Positions 55,801-63,544 of a stretch of DNA of 64,000 bases are shown here, piece by piece. The stretch spans positions 124,001 through 188,000 of the forward strand of contig NZ_WPNZ01000004.1 of assembly GCF_009755605.1 (NCBI RefSeq), read 5' to 3'. Below the pieces are notes generated by a model. It did not search any database. It was not told the origin of the DNA and saw only the letters and a list, made by a program, of their open reading frames with translations. This stretch comes from Streptomyces typhae. Its GTDB lineage: Bacteria; Actinomycetota; Actinomycetes; Streptomycetales; Streptomycetaceae. Position 1 is the stretch's first letter. Each line of letters starts with the position of its first letter. The translations under genes were made by a program, and so were the position numbers.

Positions 55801-56286
55801 CAGCAGTGGCTCCAGAACCGGGGAGAGGCCGTGCCGCAGCGTGGCGAACAGGGCGGCACGCCCCACGGTGGGCAGTTGCCCGGCGCCGTTGTGGAGCGGG
55901 GTGACCTCCGGCTCGCCGGTGATCGGTGGCAGCCAGTCGGCCACCTCGCCGCGCATGCTCGCCCGGAGCATCTTGGTCACTTCCGGGGAACTGTCGAAGT
56001 TCGGCAGCAGGTTGTGGGTGGCACGGGAGGTGCGCGCGTACGCGGCTCGCAGCGAGGTGTCCACGTTGAACTGCGGCAGCCGCCTGAGGTCGCCCTCGCT
56101 GTAGTCCGAGTACACGAACTGGAGGCAGTCGGGCAGCTGGAAGGGGGCGTGGCTGCCGCTCTGCCGGCTCAGCGCCATGCCGTCCGGACCGCACAGCTCG
56201 GCGCGCAGTCTGCGTTCCAGCTCGGCGCCGACCAGGCCTCCGGTGCCGCCCAGGCCGACGAACAGCATCGGCTGGAAGATCTTCAT
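52876..56286 (-). CDS. Large tubulin-like protein (Tubulin_2 type)
   Basis: 1136 aa, more than twice a normal tubulin/FtsZ. The N terminus has a glycine loop (MLFVGLGGTGGLVGAELERRL) and the tubulin signature appears as SVAGGTGAGIFLD near residue 195. The long C-terminal part (~400-1100) is helical with charged linkers and has no domain I can name. Members are predicted GTP-binding, possibly filament-forming proteins. ATG 56286 has GGGAGGAAACC directly upstream and is preferred over an in-frame start at 56328. The gene is coupled to the membrane protein downstream by GTGA overlap. Confidence 0.85.
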   Translation of the reverse strand: MKIFQPMLFVGLGGTGGLVGAELERRLRAELCGPDGMALSRQSGSHAPFQLPDCLQFVYSDYSEGDLRRLPQFNVDTSLRAAYARTSRATHNLLPNFDSSPEVTKMLRASMRGEVADWLPPITGEPEVTPLHNGAGQLPTVGRAALFATLRHGLSPVLEPLLQAIDAMAKSVGELSELGGGKVNGCDVFVSFSVAGGTGAGIFLDYLHLINYAFQLRRFDGVKIYPLVVMPSSFSAATGGGREAELNASRALVDLFRLVDRQNSPREGAEIGDLDHDAGFGIRYPGTTPVRLRTGILPTAFLFSPTAGIRADDLRRSIVSLVMSLIGTELGDGRSRGRKLAGEDDFTTFAASFINRGVARSAPSPTGIGRQGVSTSLVASMTAPMDQMADLVAGRLLREAVTDLVERPRAALKDGAVPLIRQLFADSHLEELWERKQLPVQEADPPPRGGKNIERALNERIADMQRALSDLRAEADRQAATMADRFAPRTAIDKLLHSEDPFLAERVVRGAPGSDDPIAARGFLGMLDNRSRAPQRPPGVTEQPPNVPRIKGQLGGLAPARWGDDDVQSVIREQDVWYQWRCRSIWHEAWREQRQHWQPQADAAGGDLVRLVNAFRRHCDQEPKVSAQKGHELYEDRTGISYLMPPQRTLNHFYEDVVTRLVRREGLRETDYESALLLKLVDGDTWRQVLTLSRRDPEGSVARVKGQLEALITRLFAERGTHLEERPLLPSMGTLLAAGAGDADANDQVSREALDLFGRKLAGLLPVGFTPEGTGPLRVLITYPRVQAVEEVQEYLGKTLRLPSDAKNSVEYRGVESDSITVVLFRSEMSLTQVPEARKVLRQWARAKKAEAPQDVLRWRQRLGYRDNWMVSCEEDRRTILHRLLCCMWNGQVDVLDGDPASPERVRLRLFPEKGPDVPGVRLRLDDFPGGVSSWAELLRSYERWTVLDDERTVEDYCRELMRAQPLGLARTGSEPHPLFVDLVEKIAPRQLELLTDRRERGGERVEGWVQPLWEFWAETLPAALDGEFGDQRAVQPTLRTLLEHIRGGTPSRPPVRDGVPEPRRPESDDDDWGTTPVDSFERPYRDERGERGGRPSEPDEELTHGSRFPSAERDDLPRAPWDEAGPRDARDGDDQ

Positions 56287-56433
56287 GGTTTCCTCCCCGC
56301 TCAACGGCCGGCACGGCCGCAGGTTCATGCTCGGTACGTCTGTGATGGCGCGCGGTACGACGACCGCGCTGCGGTGCGACGCGATGCCCGGGGGCGGACG
56401 AGGCGGTGACGTGCGCCGCCCGCTCCCCGCGCG

Positions 56434-58755
56434 TCAGAGGTACGGATTGTCGTCGTACCCGCCCCCGTTTCCACCCGCGCCGGAACTGGAGTCGGCGGTG
56501 GGGGTGGTGGCTACGGCGGTCCGTGGTCGGCGCCCCGCGCCGCGGTTGACCTCGCCGAGGGCGAGGCTCAGCGCGTCGGTCAGCTGGACCTGGCCGTGCG
56601 GAGGCACCGCGGTCCGGCTGCCGCCCTGGGTGCGGAGCACCGCCCCGCCCTCGCGGCGCCTCTGGACGGCGTACGGGCCGTGGGGGCGCCGCTCGATGCG
56701 CGGGCTGCGGTGAGCCTCGGCGACGGCGAACTCGTACCACTGCCTGTTGTTCCCGTGTCCGGCCCTGTGCTCGTTGAGTACGGTGCCGTCCTCCGTGACC
56801 AGGCGCAGCACCAGGCCGAAGGGGTCCCTGCGGCGCCTGCGCAACCGCAGCCAGGCGGCCACGGCCACCGCGGCCGTCACGACGAGGACGATGCCGGACA
56901 CGAAGGCCCACCAGTACTTCTCCCAGATGCCGGGCTCCGGCGTCACGTGCACGGAGAGCGGAGACCGCACGAGGACCCGGTCCTCGCCAGTGGCGTCGAC
57001 GACGGTGACGGTGCCCGCGAGCTTCAGTTCGCCGGCACCGAGGCGCTCCCCGAAGGCGGCCGCGGGGGCGGCCTTGACCGTCACCTTCCGGGTCCCCCGC
57101 TCACCGGGCCTGAGGGTGATCTTGCTGGGCTCGATGGAGAGCAGCCCGTCCCGCACGTCGGCGACGGACAGACGCAGGGTGTGCGGGGCGCCGGTGGCGT
57201 TGCTGACATCGAGGCTGCCGGTGGCCTCGCCGCCGGGGTGGGTACGCACGGTGGGCAGGTCGAGCGCGGCCTTGACGGGCAGTTCACCGGCCACGACCTC
57301 GCCTCGTCCGCTGCGGGTGTCGGCACTCAGCCCCGAGGCGGTCAGGGTGGCTCTCACCAGCAGCGCCCCGTCGGCGTCCGCCGGGATCGTGGTGGTGCCG
57401 GCGAAGGAGCCGTCGCTCGGACCGTCGTCGGGTCCCCTGCCGTCGTCGGTGAGGTCGAGTGTCCTCGGGGAGAAGCCGTCCCCGGTCAGCTCGCTGCGGA
57501 CGCGCAACCCCTCGTAGTCGCGCGGGTCCTTGATCTCGTAGCCCTCGCGCGTCTGTAGTCGCATGGTGACCGTGACCTTCTCCCCGGCCTGCGGAGAGGG
57601 CGGATCCATGGTGATGGCACCGCGCAGCTCGCCCTGCCACAACACGCTGACGGCGACGGGCAGCGAGCGGTGCCCCTCCGGGGCCTCGGCCTTCACCTTC
57701 CAGGTGCCGGGCAGCGGGTCGACGACCTTCAGCGCCTCGACGGTGCCGTTGCCGCCCGCGAGCTCGAACCGGGACTTCTTGAACGTCCCCGATGTCGGGA
57801 CCTCGTCACCGGACGGGTCGAAGTAGGTGATCTCGACTTCGGGGTCCCCCTTGTCGACGACGATGCTGCCCACGGTCGCCAGCGGTGAGATACCGATCTC
57901 CAGGGAGGCCGGCGGCCGCTCGCTGGGCCCCTCCTCGTGGCGCAGGCAGTGAGCGGCGGCGAAGATCTTCTCCAGTGTGGTGCCGACGTCCGCCGCGTCG
58001 GAGACCTTGTGGGCCTTGGGGGTGGCGGAAGGGAGTTCGGTGCAGCCCTTCTGGTAGCCGCCGAGGGCGATCCGGTCGAGTTGCTTCTTGTCCGGGTCGG
58101 AGCCGAAACCCAGCGGCCAGACCTGGACGCGCTGCCGGGCGGCTTCCTTCAGCGCCGCCTTCAGCTGCCGTTCGCCCTCGGCCTCGCGGTGCGCGGGGTC
58201 GCCGTACTGAGGACTGTCGGCGACGTCCATCTTCCCGTCGGTCAGCACGAACAACACCCGTGGCTCCGACTCGTCGGTGCCCTCGGTCAGGTCGTGCACG
58301 CCCTGCCGGATCGCGCTCGGGAAGTCGGTGCCTGTGCCTTCGCTCTTCTTGCGTCCGCGCAGCTTGCCGACACAGTCGCCGATCGTCTCGCGGCCCGCGG
58401 CGTCCAGCGTGGTACGAGGGCATACCGGGTCCACGGCGCGCTGGTCGTCGGACTCGGCCGCGGCGAAGCCGAAGACCGTGACGTGGGAGGACGAGGAGAC
58501 GTCACCCAGCGCGATGCGCGTGGCCGCGGCCTTCTCCGCCTTCAGGTCCGCGGGCGTGAGACTGGCCGACTCGTCCACGGCCACCGCGTAATTGACGGCC
58601 GGGAACGACGGCGCGGAGTCCGCCGCCGGTACCGGCTCGTGACCGGCCGGTGCCAGCAGGGACACGAGCACCGCGGCGCCGCCCACCGCCAACGAGACCT
58701 GGGCGCGGCGCACCCGGCCCCTTCCTGTCTGCCGTCTTCCCGTGACTCGTCCCAC
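56434..58755 (-). CDS. Exported vWA-domain protein with C-terminal membrane anchor
   Basis: 773 aa. GTG 58755 has AGGGGA upstream. An Arg-rich start and hydrophobic stretch (~17-45) form a signal peptide. The vWA domain (~55-250) has a complete MIDAS: DESAS, the Thr in GTDFPSAI and the Asp in LTDGKMD. About 300 residues of beta-rich repeats follow, with two Ig-like-looking units. A single helix (~613-640, WAFVSGIVLVVTAAVAVAAW) and an Arg cluster lead to a ~130-aa cytoplasmic tail rich in Arg. So the metal-binding domain is outside and the tail inside. It probably senses or binds a partner at the cell surface and signals to the array; this is inference. Confidence 0.85.
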   Translation of the reverse strand: MGRVTGRRQTGRGRVRRAQVSLAVGGAAVLVSLLAPAGHEPVPAADSAPSFPAVNYAVAVDESASLTPADLKAEKAAATRIALGDVSSSSHVTVFGFAAAESDDQRAVDPVCPRTTLDAAGRETIGDCVGKLRGRKKSEGTGTDFPSAIRQGVHDLTEGTDESEPRVLFVLTDGKMDVADSPQYGDPAHREAEGERQLKAALKEAARQRVQVWPLGFGSDPDKKQLDRIALGGYQKGCTELPSATPKAHKVSDAADVGTTLEKIFAAAHCLRHEEGPSERPPASLEIGISPLATVGSIVVDKGDPEVEITYFDPSGDEVPTSGTFKKSRFELAGGNGTVEALKVVDPLPGTWKVKAEAPEGHRSLPVAVSVLWQGELRGAITMDPPSPQAGEKVTVTMRLQTREGYEIKDPRDYEGLRVRSELTGDGFSPRTLDLTDDGRGPDDGPSDGSFAGTTTIPADADGALLVRATLTASGLSADTRSGRGEVVAGELPVKAALDLPTVRTHPGGEATGSLDVSNATGAPHTLRLSVADVRDGLLSIEPSKITLRPGERGTRKVTVKAAPAAAFGERLGAGELKLAGTVTVVDATGEDRVLVRSPLSVHVTPEPGIWEKYWWAFVSGIVLVVTAAVAVAAWLRLRRRRRDPFGLVLRLVTEDGTVLNEHRAGHGNNRQWYEFAVAEAHRSPRIERRPHGPYAVQRRREGGAVLRTQGGSRTAVPPHGQVQLTDALSLALGEVNRGAGRRPRTAVATTPTADSSSGAGGNGGGYDDNPYL

Positions 58756-58792
58756 GGCGTCCCCTGATCCTCGGTTCGTGTCCGACACTGCT

Positions 58793-58849
58793 CTGTGTCT
58801 GCGCTGTGTCTTCGCTGTGTCTTCGTCTTCGCTGTGTCTGCGCTGTGCG
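58793..58849. repeat. CTGTGTCT repeats with 11-bp period in the vWA gene leader
   Basis: CTGTGTCT starts at 58793, 58804, 58815 and 58832, with a partial copy at 58843; steps are 11, 11, 17 and 11 bp. It lies in the 152-bp gap upstream of the vWA start, so the transcript would carry an A/C/G-rich unstructured leader. It may mark an internal promoter region. Confidence 0.8.
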
Positions 58850-58907
58850 TTCGGTGTTCGCGTGATGTGTGGTGGCCCGTGCGGTGCGGGGCCGGATCGG
58901 ACCGGGG

Positions 58908-59459
58908 TCAGCGGGCGGTCATGTCCCAGACCAGGGCCAGAGCCGCCGCCGGAGCGAGCGAGCCCACTCCCCAGCGGATGGCCCGGTACTTGGCGGACAG
59001 GATCGAGCTGACGTCGACGACCTGGAGGAGCAGCCATCCGGCGGGATCACGCCCGGCCTCGGCGAGCCCGGCGGACACCTTCACGGGGTCGACGGGCGCC
59101 ACCAGGTCGCGGAAGTACGTCACCGCCTCCCGGCCGCGGACCGTGCCGGTGCGCGGCATCAGCGCACCGACCAGCGCGGTCACCGCGACGGCCCAGAGCA
59201 CACCGGCGAGGACGAGCGTCACGTCGGCAGGACCGTCCCAGTCGGGGCCGCCCTGCCATCCGACCAGGAACGCGGGCGAGGCGAGCGTCGCCGACAGCAG
59301 TACGGCCGCCTTGGAGTCCGCCCTCCCCAGGTCCTCCCGCGCCGTGCTCAGCAGCCGCTCGGCGACGCGCTCCCCCGACCCCTCGCGACGGTGCCGACCC
59401 CCGTCCGGCGCGGGCACGATCGGGTCGGGGGAGGTCTGTGTCGCCCCGTCGGCAGTCAT
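58908..59459 (-). CDS. Pycsar-effector-type membrane protein (DUF5706/PycTM-like)
   Basis: 183 aa. The N-terminal helix LLSTAREDLGRADSKAAVLL, with the conserved ADSKA, and three further hydrophobic segments (LVLAGVLWAVAVTALVGALM; the C-terminal SLAPAAALALVWDM) match the membrane effector family of the Pycsar cyclic-nucleotide defence system. Those effectors are thought to damage the inner membrane on activation. ATG 59459 has AGAGGA upstream and overlaps the upstream stop as ATGA. No uridylate/cytidylate cyclase gene is visible nearby, so activation by another component of this array is possible (inference). Confidence 0.8.
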   Translation of the reverse strand: MTADGATQTSPDPIVPAPDGGRHRREGSGERVAERLLSTAREDLGRADSKAAVLLSATLASPAFLVGWQGGPDWDGPADVTLVLAGVLWAVAVTALVGALMPRTGTVRGREAVTYFRDLVAPVDPVKVSAGLAEAGRDPAGWLLLQVVDVSSILSAKYRAIRWGVGSLAPAAALALVWDMTAR

Positions 59460-60856
59460 CGGTCCTCTTCCGCCCAGGACCATCCGCCCACTTCGGGGCG
59501 GATGGGGCGGCGCGGGGGCTCTTGGTCCCGGTCGTCGTGGTCCCGGTCGCCGTCGTGGTACCGGTCGTCGTCGCGGTACCGGTCGTCGTCGCGGTACCGG
59601 TCGTCCGGGAAGAGCGGCTCGGGCCGGTAGGGCGCGTGGTCGGCCGGGGTGTGCGGTCCGTCGTACGCGGCGTCGTCGCGCCGTTCCGCACGCGGGTCGT
59701 CGCGCCCTTCGACTCGCGGGTCGTCACGTGTGGCGTCCAGCTCGGGCCAGTGGGTGTCGCGCCGTGTGTCGCGCCGTGTGCGGGGGCGTGGCTCGTCGTG
59801 GTCGACGTCCTCCTCCCGGCGCGACTCCCACGGACCGGGCCTCCGCCGCCCCCGCTCGGCGCGGGAGGGCTCCGCCCCTCTGGGCGGTCGCCGCGGCGGC
59901 TCGTCCGACACCCAGCCCGGGGTGAACGACTGGTCGGTGGCGGGCTCGAGCTGCCGCGGCACCCGACGGGCGGGAACCGTCCCGATGGGGCCCACCACCG
60001 GTCGGGCGACGCCCTGGTTGAGGAGGTTCAGGACCTGTGTCTCCACGTCGACGGTGGCGAGTTCGCCCTGGGCGGCCATGGCGAAGAGCCGGTCGACGCG
60101 GTCCCTCTCGTCCTGCCGGCCCTCCTGGCGGATCTTCTCCAGGAACTCCTTGGCCCCCTCCGGGTCGGCCGCCAGCATGAAGCTGAGCTGCTCCAGCTCA
60201 CCCCCTTGCAGCATGCGCCGGAACGAGTCCTGACGCAGCCGGGTCACTTTCGCCCGAGCGTGCACGTCCCGTTCCTCGTCGGCGTGCTCGATGGTCCGGT
60301 CGTCCACCCGCAGGCGTACGTACAGCCGCACCCTCAGGCCGAGTTCGGAGCCCAGGTCGGCCCATCTGCCGTCGGCGCACTCACGCGTGATGGCACGGTT
60401 GGCCTGCTCCGCCTCATTCACCCGGTAGGTGGTGGTGACCTCGCACAGCCGCTCGAGGACCGGGGAGGTGAGCCGGCCCGCGACATCGGTCACTACCTCC
60501 AGGGCGACCAGGTGGGGATCGACCACGGTCCACTGGATGTCCACCTCCGCCTTGAAGAAGGTGGTGCCGCCGATGGCCGGAAGCTCCATCCGCAGCGGCG
60601 TCACATAGGTGCCGAGCGCGATCTCGCAGATGCTGTGCGGCCTGGCCAGCGCCCGCTTGCCGACATGCTGGACACCGGACACCCTGAACACGCTGTAACC
60701 GCCGTTCCGGTAGAACTGCACCACCGCCGTCCGTGTGGTCACCTGCGGAAGTCCGGCCGCCGACGCGCTGTAGTCCTTCAGCAGCGGGCCCGCGGGCCCC
60801 GAGGCCGCAGGCCCTCCCCCGGCCGCGCCTGCGGCTCCGTTCTCGTCCTCAGCCAT
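59456..60856 (-). CDS. SPFH/band-7-like protein with charged repeat tail
   Basis: 466 aa. Residues ~30-230 resemble an SPFH (band 7) fold: strands around EIALGTYVTPLRMELP, FFKAEVDIQWTVVDPHLVAL and LERLCEVTTTYRV, then a long helix (RMLQGGELEQLSFMLAADPEG). The assignment is by pattern and moderate. Residues ~280-466 are low-complexity Arg/Asp/Pro with tandem DDRYRD units and an acidic C terminus. No membrane helix is present, so it may oligomerise peripherally on the membrane. ATG 60856 has GAGGAG 5 nt upstream and overlaps the NTPase stop by 8 bp. Confidence 0.55.
   Translation of the reverse strand: MAEDENGAAGAAGGGPAASGPAGPLLKDYSASAAGLPQVTTRTAVVQFYRNGGYSVFRVSGVQHVGKRALARPHSICEIALGTYVTPLRMELPAIGGTTFFKAEVDIQWTVVDPHLVALEVVTDVAGRLTSPVLERLCEVTTTYRVNEAEQANRAITRECADGRWADLGSELGLRVRLYVRLRVDDRTIEHADEERDVHARAKVTRLRQDSFRRMLQGGELEQLSFMLAADPEGAKEFLEKIRQEGRQDERDRVDRLFAMAAQGELATVDVETQVLNLLNQGVARPVVGPIGTVPARRVPRQLEPATDQSFTPGWVSDEPPRRPPRGAEPSRAERGRRRPGPWESRREEDVDHDEPRPRTRRDTRRDTHWPELDATRDDPRVEGRDDPRAERRDDAAYDGPHTPADHAPYRPEPLFPDDRYRDDDRYRDDDRYHDGDRDHDDRDQEPPRRPIRPEVGGWSWAEEDR
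59524..59606. repeat. 18-bp in-frame repeats (DDRYRD) in the SPFH-like gene
   Basis: GGTACCGGTCGT recurs at 59557, 59575 and 59593 with an exact 18-bp period; a diverged GGTCCCGGTCG version precedes it. The repeats encode alternating acidic and Arg/Tyr residues in the disordered tail. Confidence 0.85.
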
Positions 60857-63539
60857 GGCTCTCCTCGTGTGTCCTCTCCCCGCGCGGCCGGTCCGGGCGT
60901 GCCCTGTCCTGGCGCGATGTGTTCCGACGGGGCCTCTCCTGACCTGGGCCTTCCCGACGTGGTCCGTCCTGGCGCGGCTCGTTCCTGCGTGCCACGCCGT
61001 CCTCCGGCGCGACGGCGAGCCACCACAGGTCGCGTGCCGCTGCGTCGGGGAACGGCCTCTCCGGGTCGGCCATCATGCGGCGCAGCAGCCAGTCGAGGCG
61101 CCGTTGGTCGTGCCCCTCGGTCACCAGCGCCGGCAGCAGGGCGGCAAGGCCGGGCCGCGCCCACGCGGAGCCGTCCTTGCGCACGGCCGAGCGCAGCAGC
61201 GTCTCCAGGGCGTCCACCGCCACGTCCCTCGACCGGGCCGTGTTCAGCGCCGTCCACAGCAGGTCCGCCATGGGGTCGACCAGTTCGGGCCTGGCTGCGG
61301 CGAGAGCGAGCGGCAGCGGCCAGTCGCCGCGGTCGCCCCACAGGGAACCGGGGCCGCCCGACAGGAACTCGGGGTCGTCCGTCAGTACCTCCTCCACGGT
61401 GGTCACCGCGAGGCGGACCGTGGTCACAAGGCCCAGGTCCTGATACGGCTCGCGCTTGTGGTGGGTCCACTCGCCCACCCGTGCCAGCACCTCCGCGGCG
61501 TCCGGCAGCGCCAGCAGCCGTACGACGTTGAAGGAGGCGACCGCCAACTGCTCCCCGTCGTCGCGGACCGCGATCCTGGCGAGGGCGTCCAGGGTGTCGC
61601 CCGTAGTGGCGGCGGCGTTGCCGTATCCCAGCGCCATCGCCGCCGTCCAGCGCAGTGCCTTGGTGCCGTTCCTGCTCCAGTCACCGACCAGCTTGTGCAC
61701 CGCCTTGCGGTGTGACGCGTGGACGGCGGTCTGGTCCATGGTGGTGGCCGCGAAGATCTTCCGGAGGGGCGTGGACGCCTCGGCGAGCGGCCGGATCAGC
61801 TCCGTGTAACCGTGGTCGAAGTCCCGTACGCACAGCTCACCGGCGGCGACCGCGGCGCGCATCCACACCTGCGAGCGCGGATCGTCCGCCAGCATCCGCA
61901 GCCAGCGCACCACCGGCGCCCGGACGGGGAAGTGCCGGTCCCACAGCTCGGTCAGCACCGCTGACGGCAGGGCGGAGCCCCGGTACCAGATCAGCTGTGC
62001 CGGCACGTCGTGCCCGTCCACCTCGACCTTGCCGTCGACCACCTCGGCACGCGAGAGCGCCTGATCGGCTTCCGGGTCGTCGCAGAACAGCGGGCGGGCC
62101 GGTGTGTTGTCCGGATCGCACTGCACCGACAGTTCCCAGGTCAGCAGGTGGGCGGCGGTAGCAACGGAGCTGTAGGAGGCCCCGCCGAGCACGGCCAGGG
62201 CGATACGGAACGCCACCGGGTGGAACAGCGTCGCCGTAGCCGACCGCCGCGCCTTCCCGTGCGGCTGTTCCGTGTCGGCCCGGGGTGCTGTCAGCACCCG
62301 GTCCACTCCGGCGAACCACTCGTGGGCCTGGCGGGCGGCGAGGCTGCGGCAGCCGGACAGCAGTTCCTCGTACGAGACGTCCCCCCGCACGTGTCCGGCC
62401 AGCAACGACGCGAGCAACTCGGCCTCGGCCGGGCGCAGGTCCTTCAGACCGACCGCGTCCTTGATCTCCTCGCGGTCCGCGAGACCCTCGGCGCGGGCCA
62501 GCAGCCCGGCCGCGGGGGCCTCGTCCTCCCCGGCCTCCGCGGCGCGATCCTCCAGCCGCTCCCGCAGGCGGGTGGCGAGCAGTTCCTCGGTGGGCGCGGG
62601 CGGGCAGATCATGCCGTACCGCCCGGCGAGCAAGGGGTTGGCCGCCGAGCCCACGGCTACGACGATCACAGCGAAGGCCTCCTGGCGGGCCAGGGCCGCC
62701 GCCAGCTCGTCGAGGTCCATCTCGTCCGGGGGCAGCGCCCCCGGACGGGTGAGGGACAGCTCCAGCAGATAGCCGGTACCGCATCGCGTCCCCTCGTCCT
62801 CGCCGTCCAGCATCTGGGCCAACTGCCGCGGCCCGCCCTCCGGATCGACGCGTATCACCCGCAGGCCGACGACGGGCTCGTCGTCGGTGCCGTCCAGCAG
62901 GCGCCGGGTGACCTCGTCGAGGAGTGAGAGCGCCGTGCTGGTGCGTCCCGTACCGGGGGCGGCGCCGAGTACCAGCAGCCGACGGGCGCGGAGGGCGGTG
63001 CGCAGCCTCACATACCCCTGCGGCTCCACATGGACCTGCCGCAGCCGCAGCAGTTCCTCCTCGGGCACGGGGCCGCTGCGCAGGCCCGGACCGAGCCGCC
63101 GCGGGCCGAGCATCAAATTGATGTTGTCACCGATGTGGGCGCTCTGGAGGCGCGAGTCGGCGAAGCTGATGAGGTCACGCTGGACGTCGAAGAGCTGCTT
63201 GGTGGCCAGGCGCGTCCGCGCGGCGGCGGCGAGATCGGTGGTCGCGTCCTCGCCGTCGCCGTCGGCGAGGGGGTCCCGGGTGCGTTCCTTGAACCGCCCG
63301 GCGGCTCGTTCTCGCTCCCGCTCCTTCTCGCGTTCCTTCTCGCGTTCCTTCTCCCGCTCCTTCGACGCGGTCTCGTCCTCGTCATCGGCTGACTTCTTGT
63401 CGTTGCCCTTGGCCTTGCCCCGGTCGTCGGGGACCCGCTCGTCCCTGGCCTTCTTGTCGTCGGCGCCGGGCGACCTGCCCTCGTGCTGCTTCGCGGAGGC
63501 CTCGTCGGTCACGCCGCCCGCCCGCTCGTCGTCCTGCAC
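60849..63539 (-). CDS. NTPase-like protein with HEAT-type repeats and degenerate P-loop
   Basis: 896 aa. The first ~110 residues are charged low complexity with KERE repeats. A P-loop NTPase-like domain follows: RRLLVLGAAPGTGRTS (~185-200), where Arg replaces the Walker A Lys. The expected Walker B strand (AFAVIVVAVGSA, ~290) has no acidic residue. A winged-helix-like and helical region (~350-560) and alpha-helical repeats to the end (e.g. AAVAAGELCVRDFDHG, AMALGYGNAAATTGD) suggest HEAT-like repeats. It looks like a STAND-type sensor that binds but may not hydrolyse nucleotide; the STAND assignment is inference. GTG 63539 lies 5 bp after the upstream stop. Confidence 0.65.
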   Translation of the reverse strand: MQDDERAGGVTDEASAKQHEGRSPGADDKKARDERVPDDRGKAKGNDKKSADDEDETASKEREKEREKEREKERERERAAGRFKERTRDPLADGDGEDATTDLAAAARTRLATKQLFDVQRDLISFADSRLQSAHIGDNINLMLGPRRLGPGLRSGPVPEEELLRLRQVHVEPQGYVRLRTALRARRLLVLGAAPGTGRTSTALSLLDEVTRRLLDGTDDEPVVGLRVIRVDPEGGPRQLAQMLDGEDEGTRCGTGYLLELSLTRPGALPPDEMDLDELAAALARQEAFAVIVVAVGSAANPLLAGRYGMICPPAPTEELLATRLRERLEDRAAEAGEDEAPAAGLLARAEGLADREEIKDAVGLKDLRPAEAELLASLLAGHVRGDVSYEELLSGCRSLAARQAHEWFAGVDRVLTAPRADTEQPHGKARRSATATLFHPVAFRIALAVLGGASYSSVATAAHLLTWELSVQCDPDNTPARPLFCDDPEADQALSRAEVVDGKVEVDGHDVPAQLIWYRGSALPSAVLTELWDRHFPVRAPVVRWLRMLADDPRSQVWMRAAVAAGELCVRDFDHGYTELIRPLAEASTPLRKIFAATTMDQTAVHASHRKAVHKLVGDWSRNGTKALRWTAAMALGYGNAAATTGDTLDALARIAVRDDGEQLAVASFNVVRLLALPDAAEVLARVGEWTHHKREPYQDLGLVTTVRLAVTTVEEVLTDDPEFLSGGPGSLWGDRGDWPLPLALAAARPELVDPMADLLWTALNTARSRDVAVDALETLLRSAVRKDGSAWARPGLAALLPALVTEGHDQRRLDWLLRRMMADPERPFPDAAARDLWWLAVAPEDGVARRNEPRQDGPRREGPGQERPRRNTSRQDRARPDRPRGERTHEESHG

Positions 63540-63544
63540 GCGGC

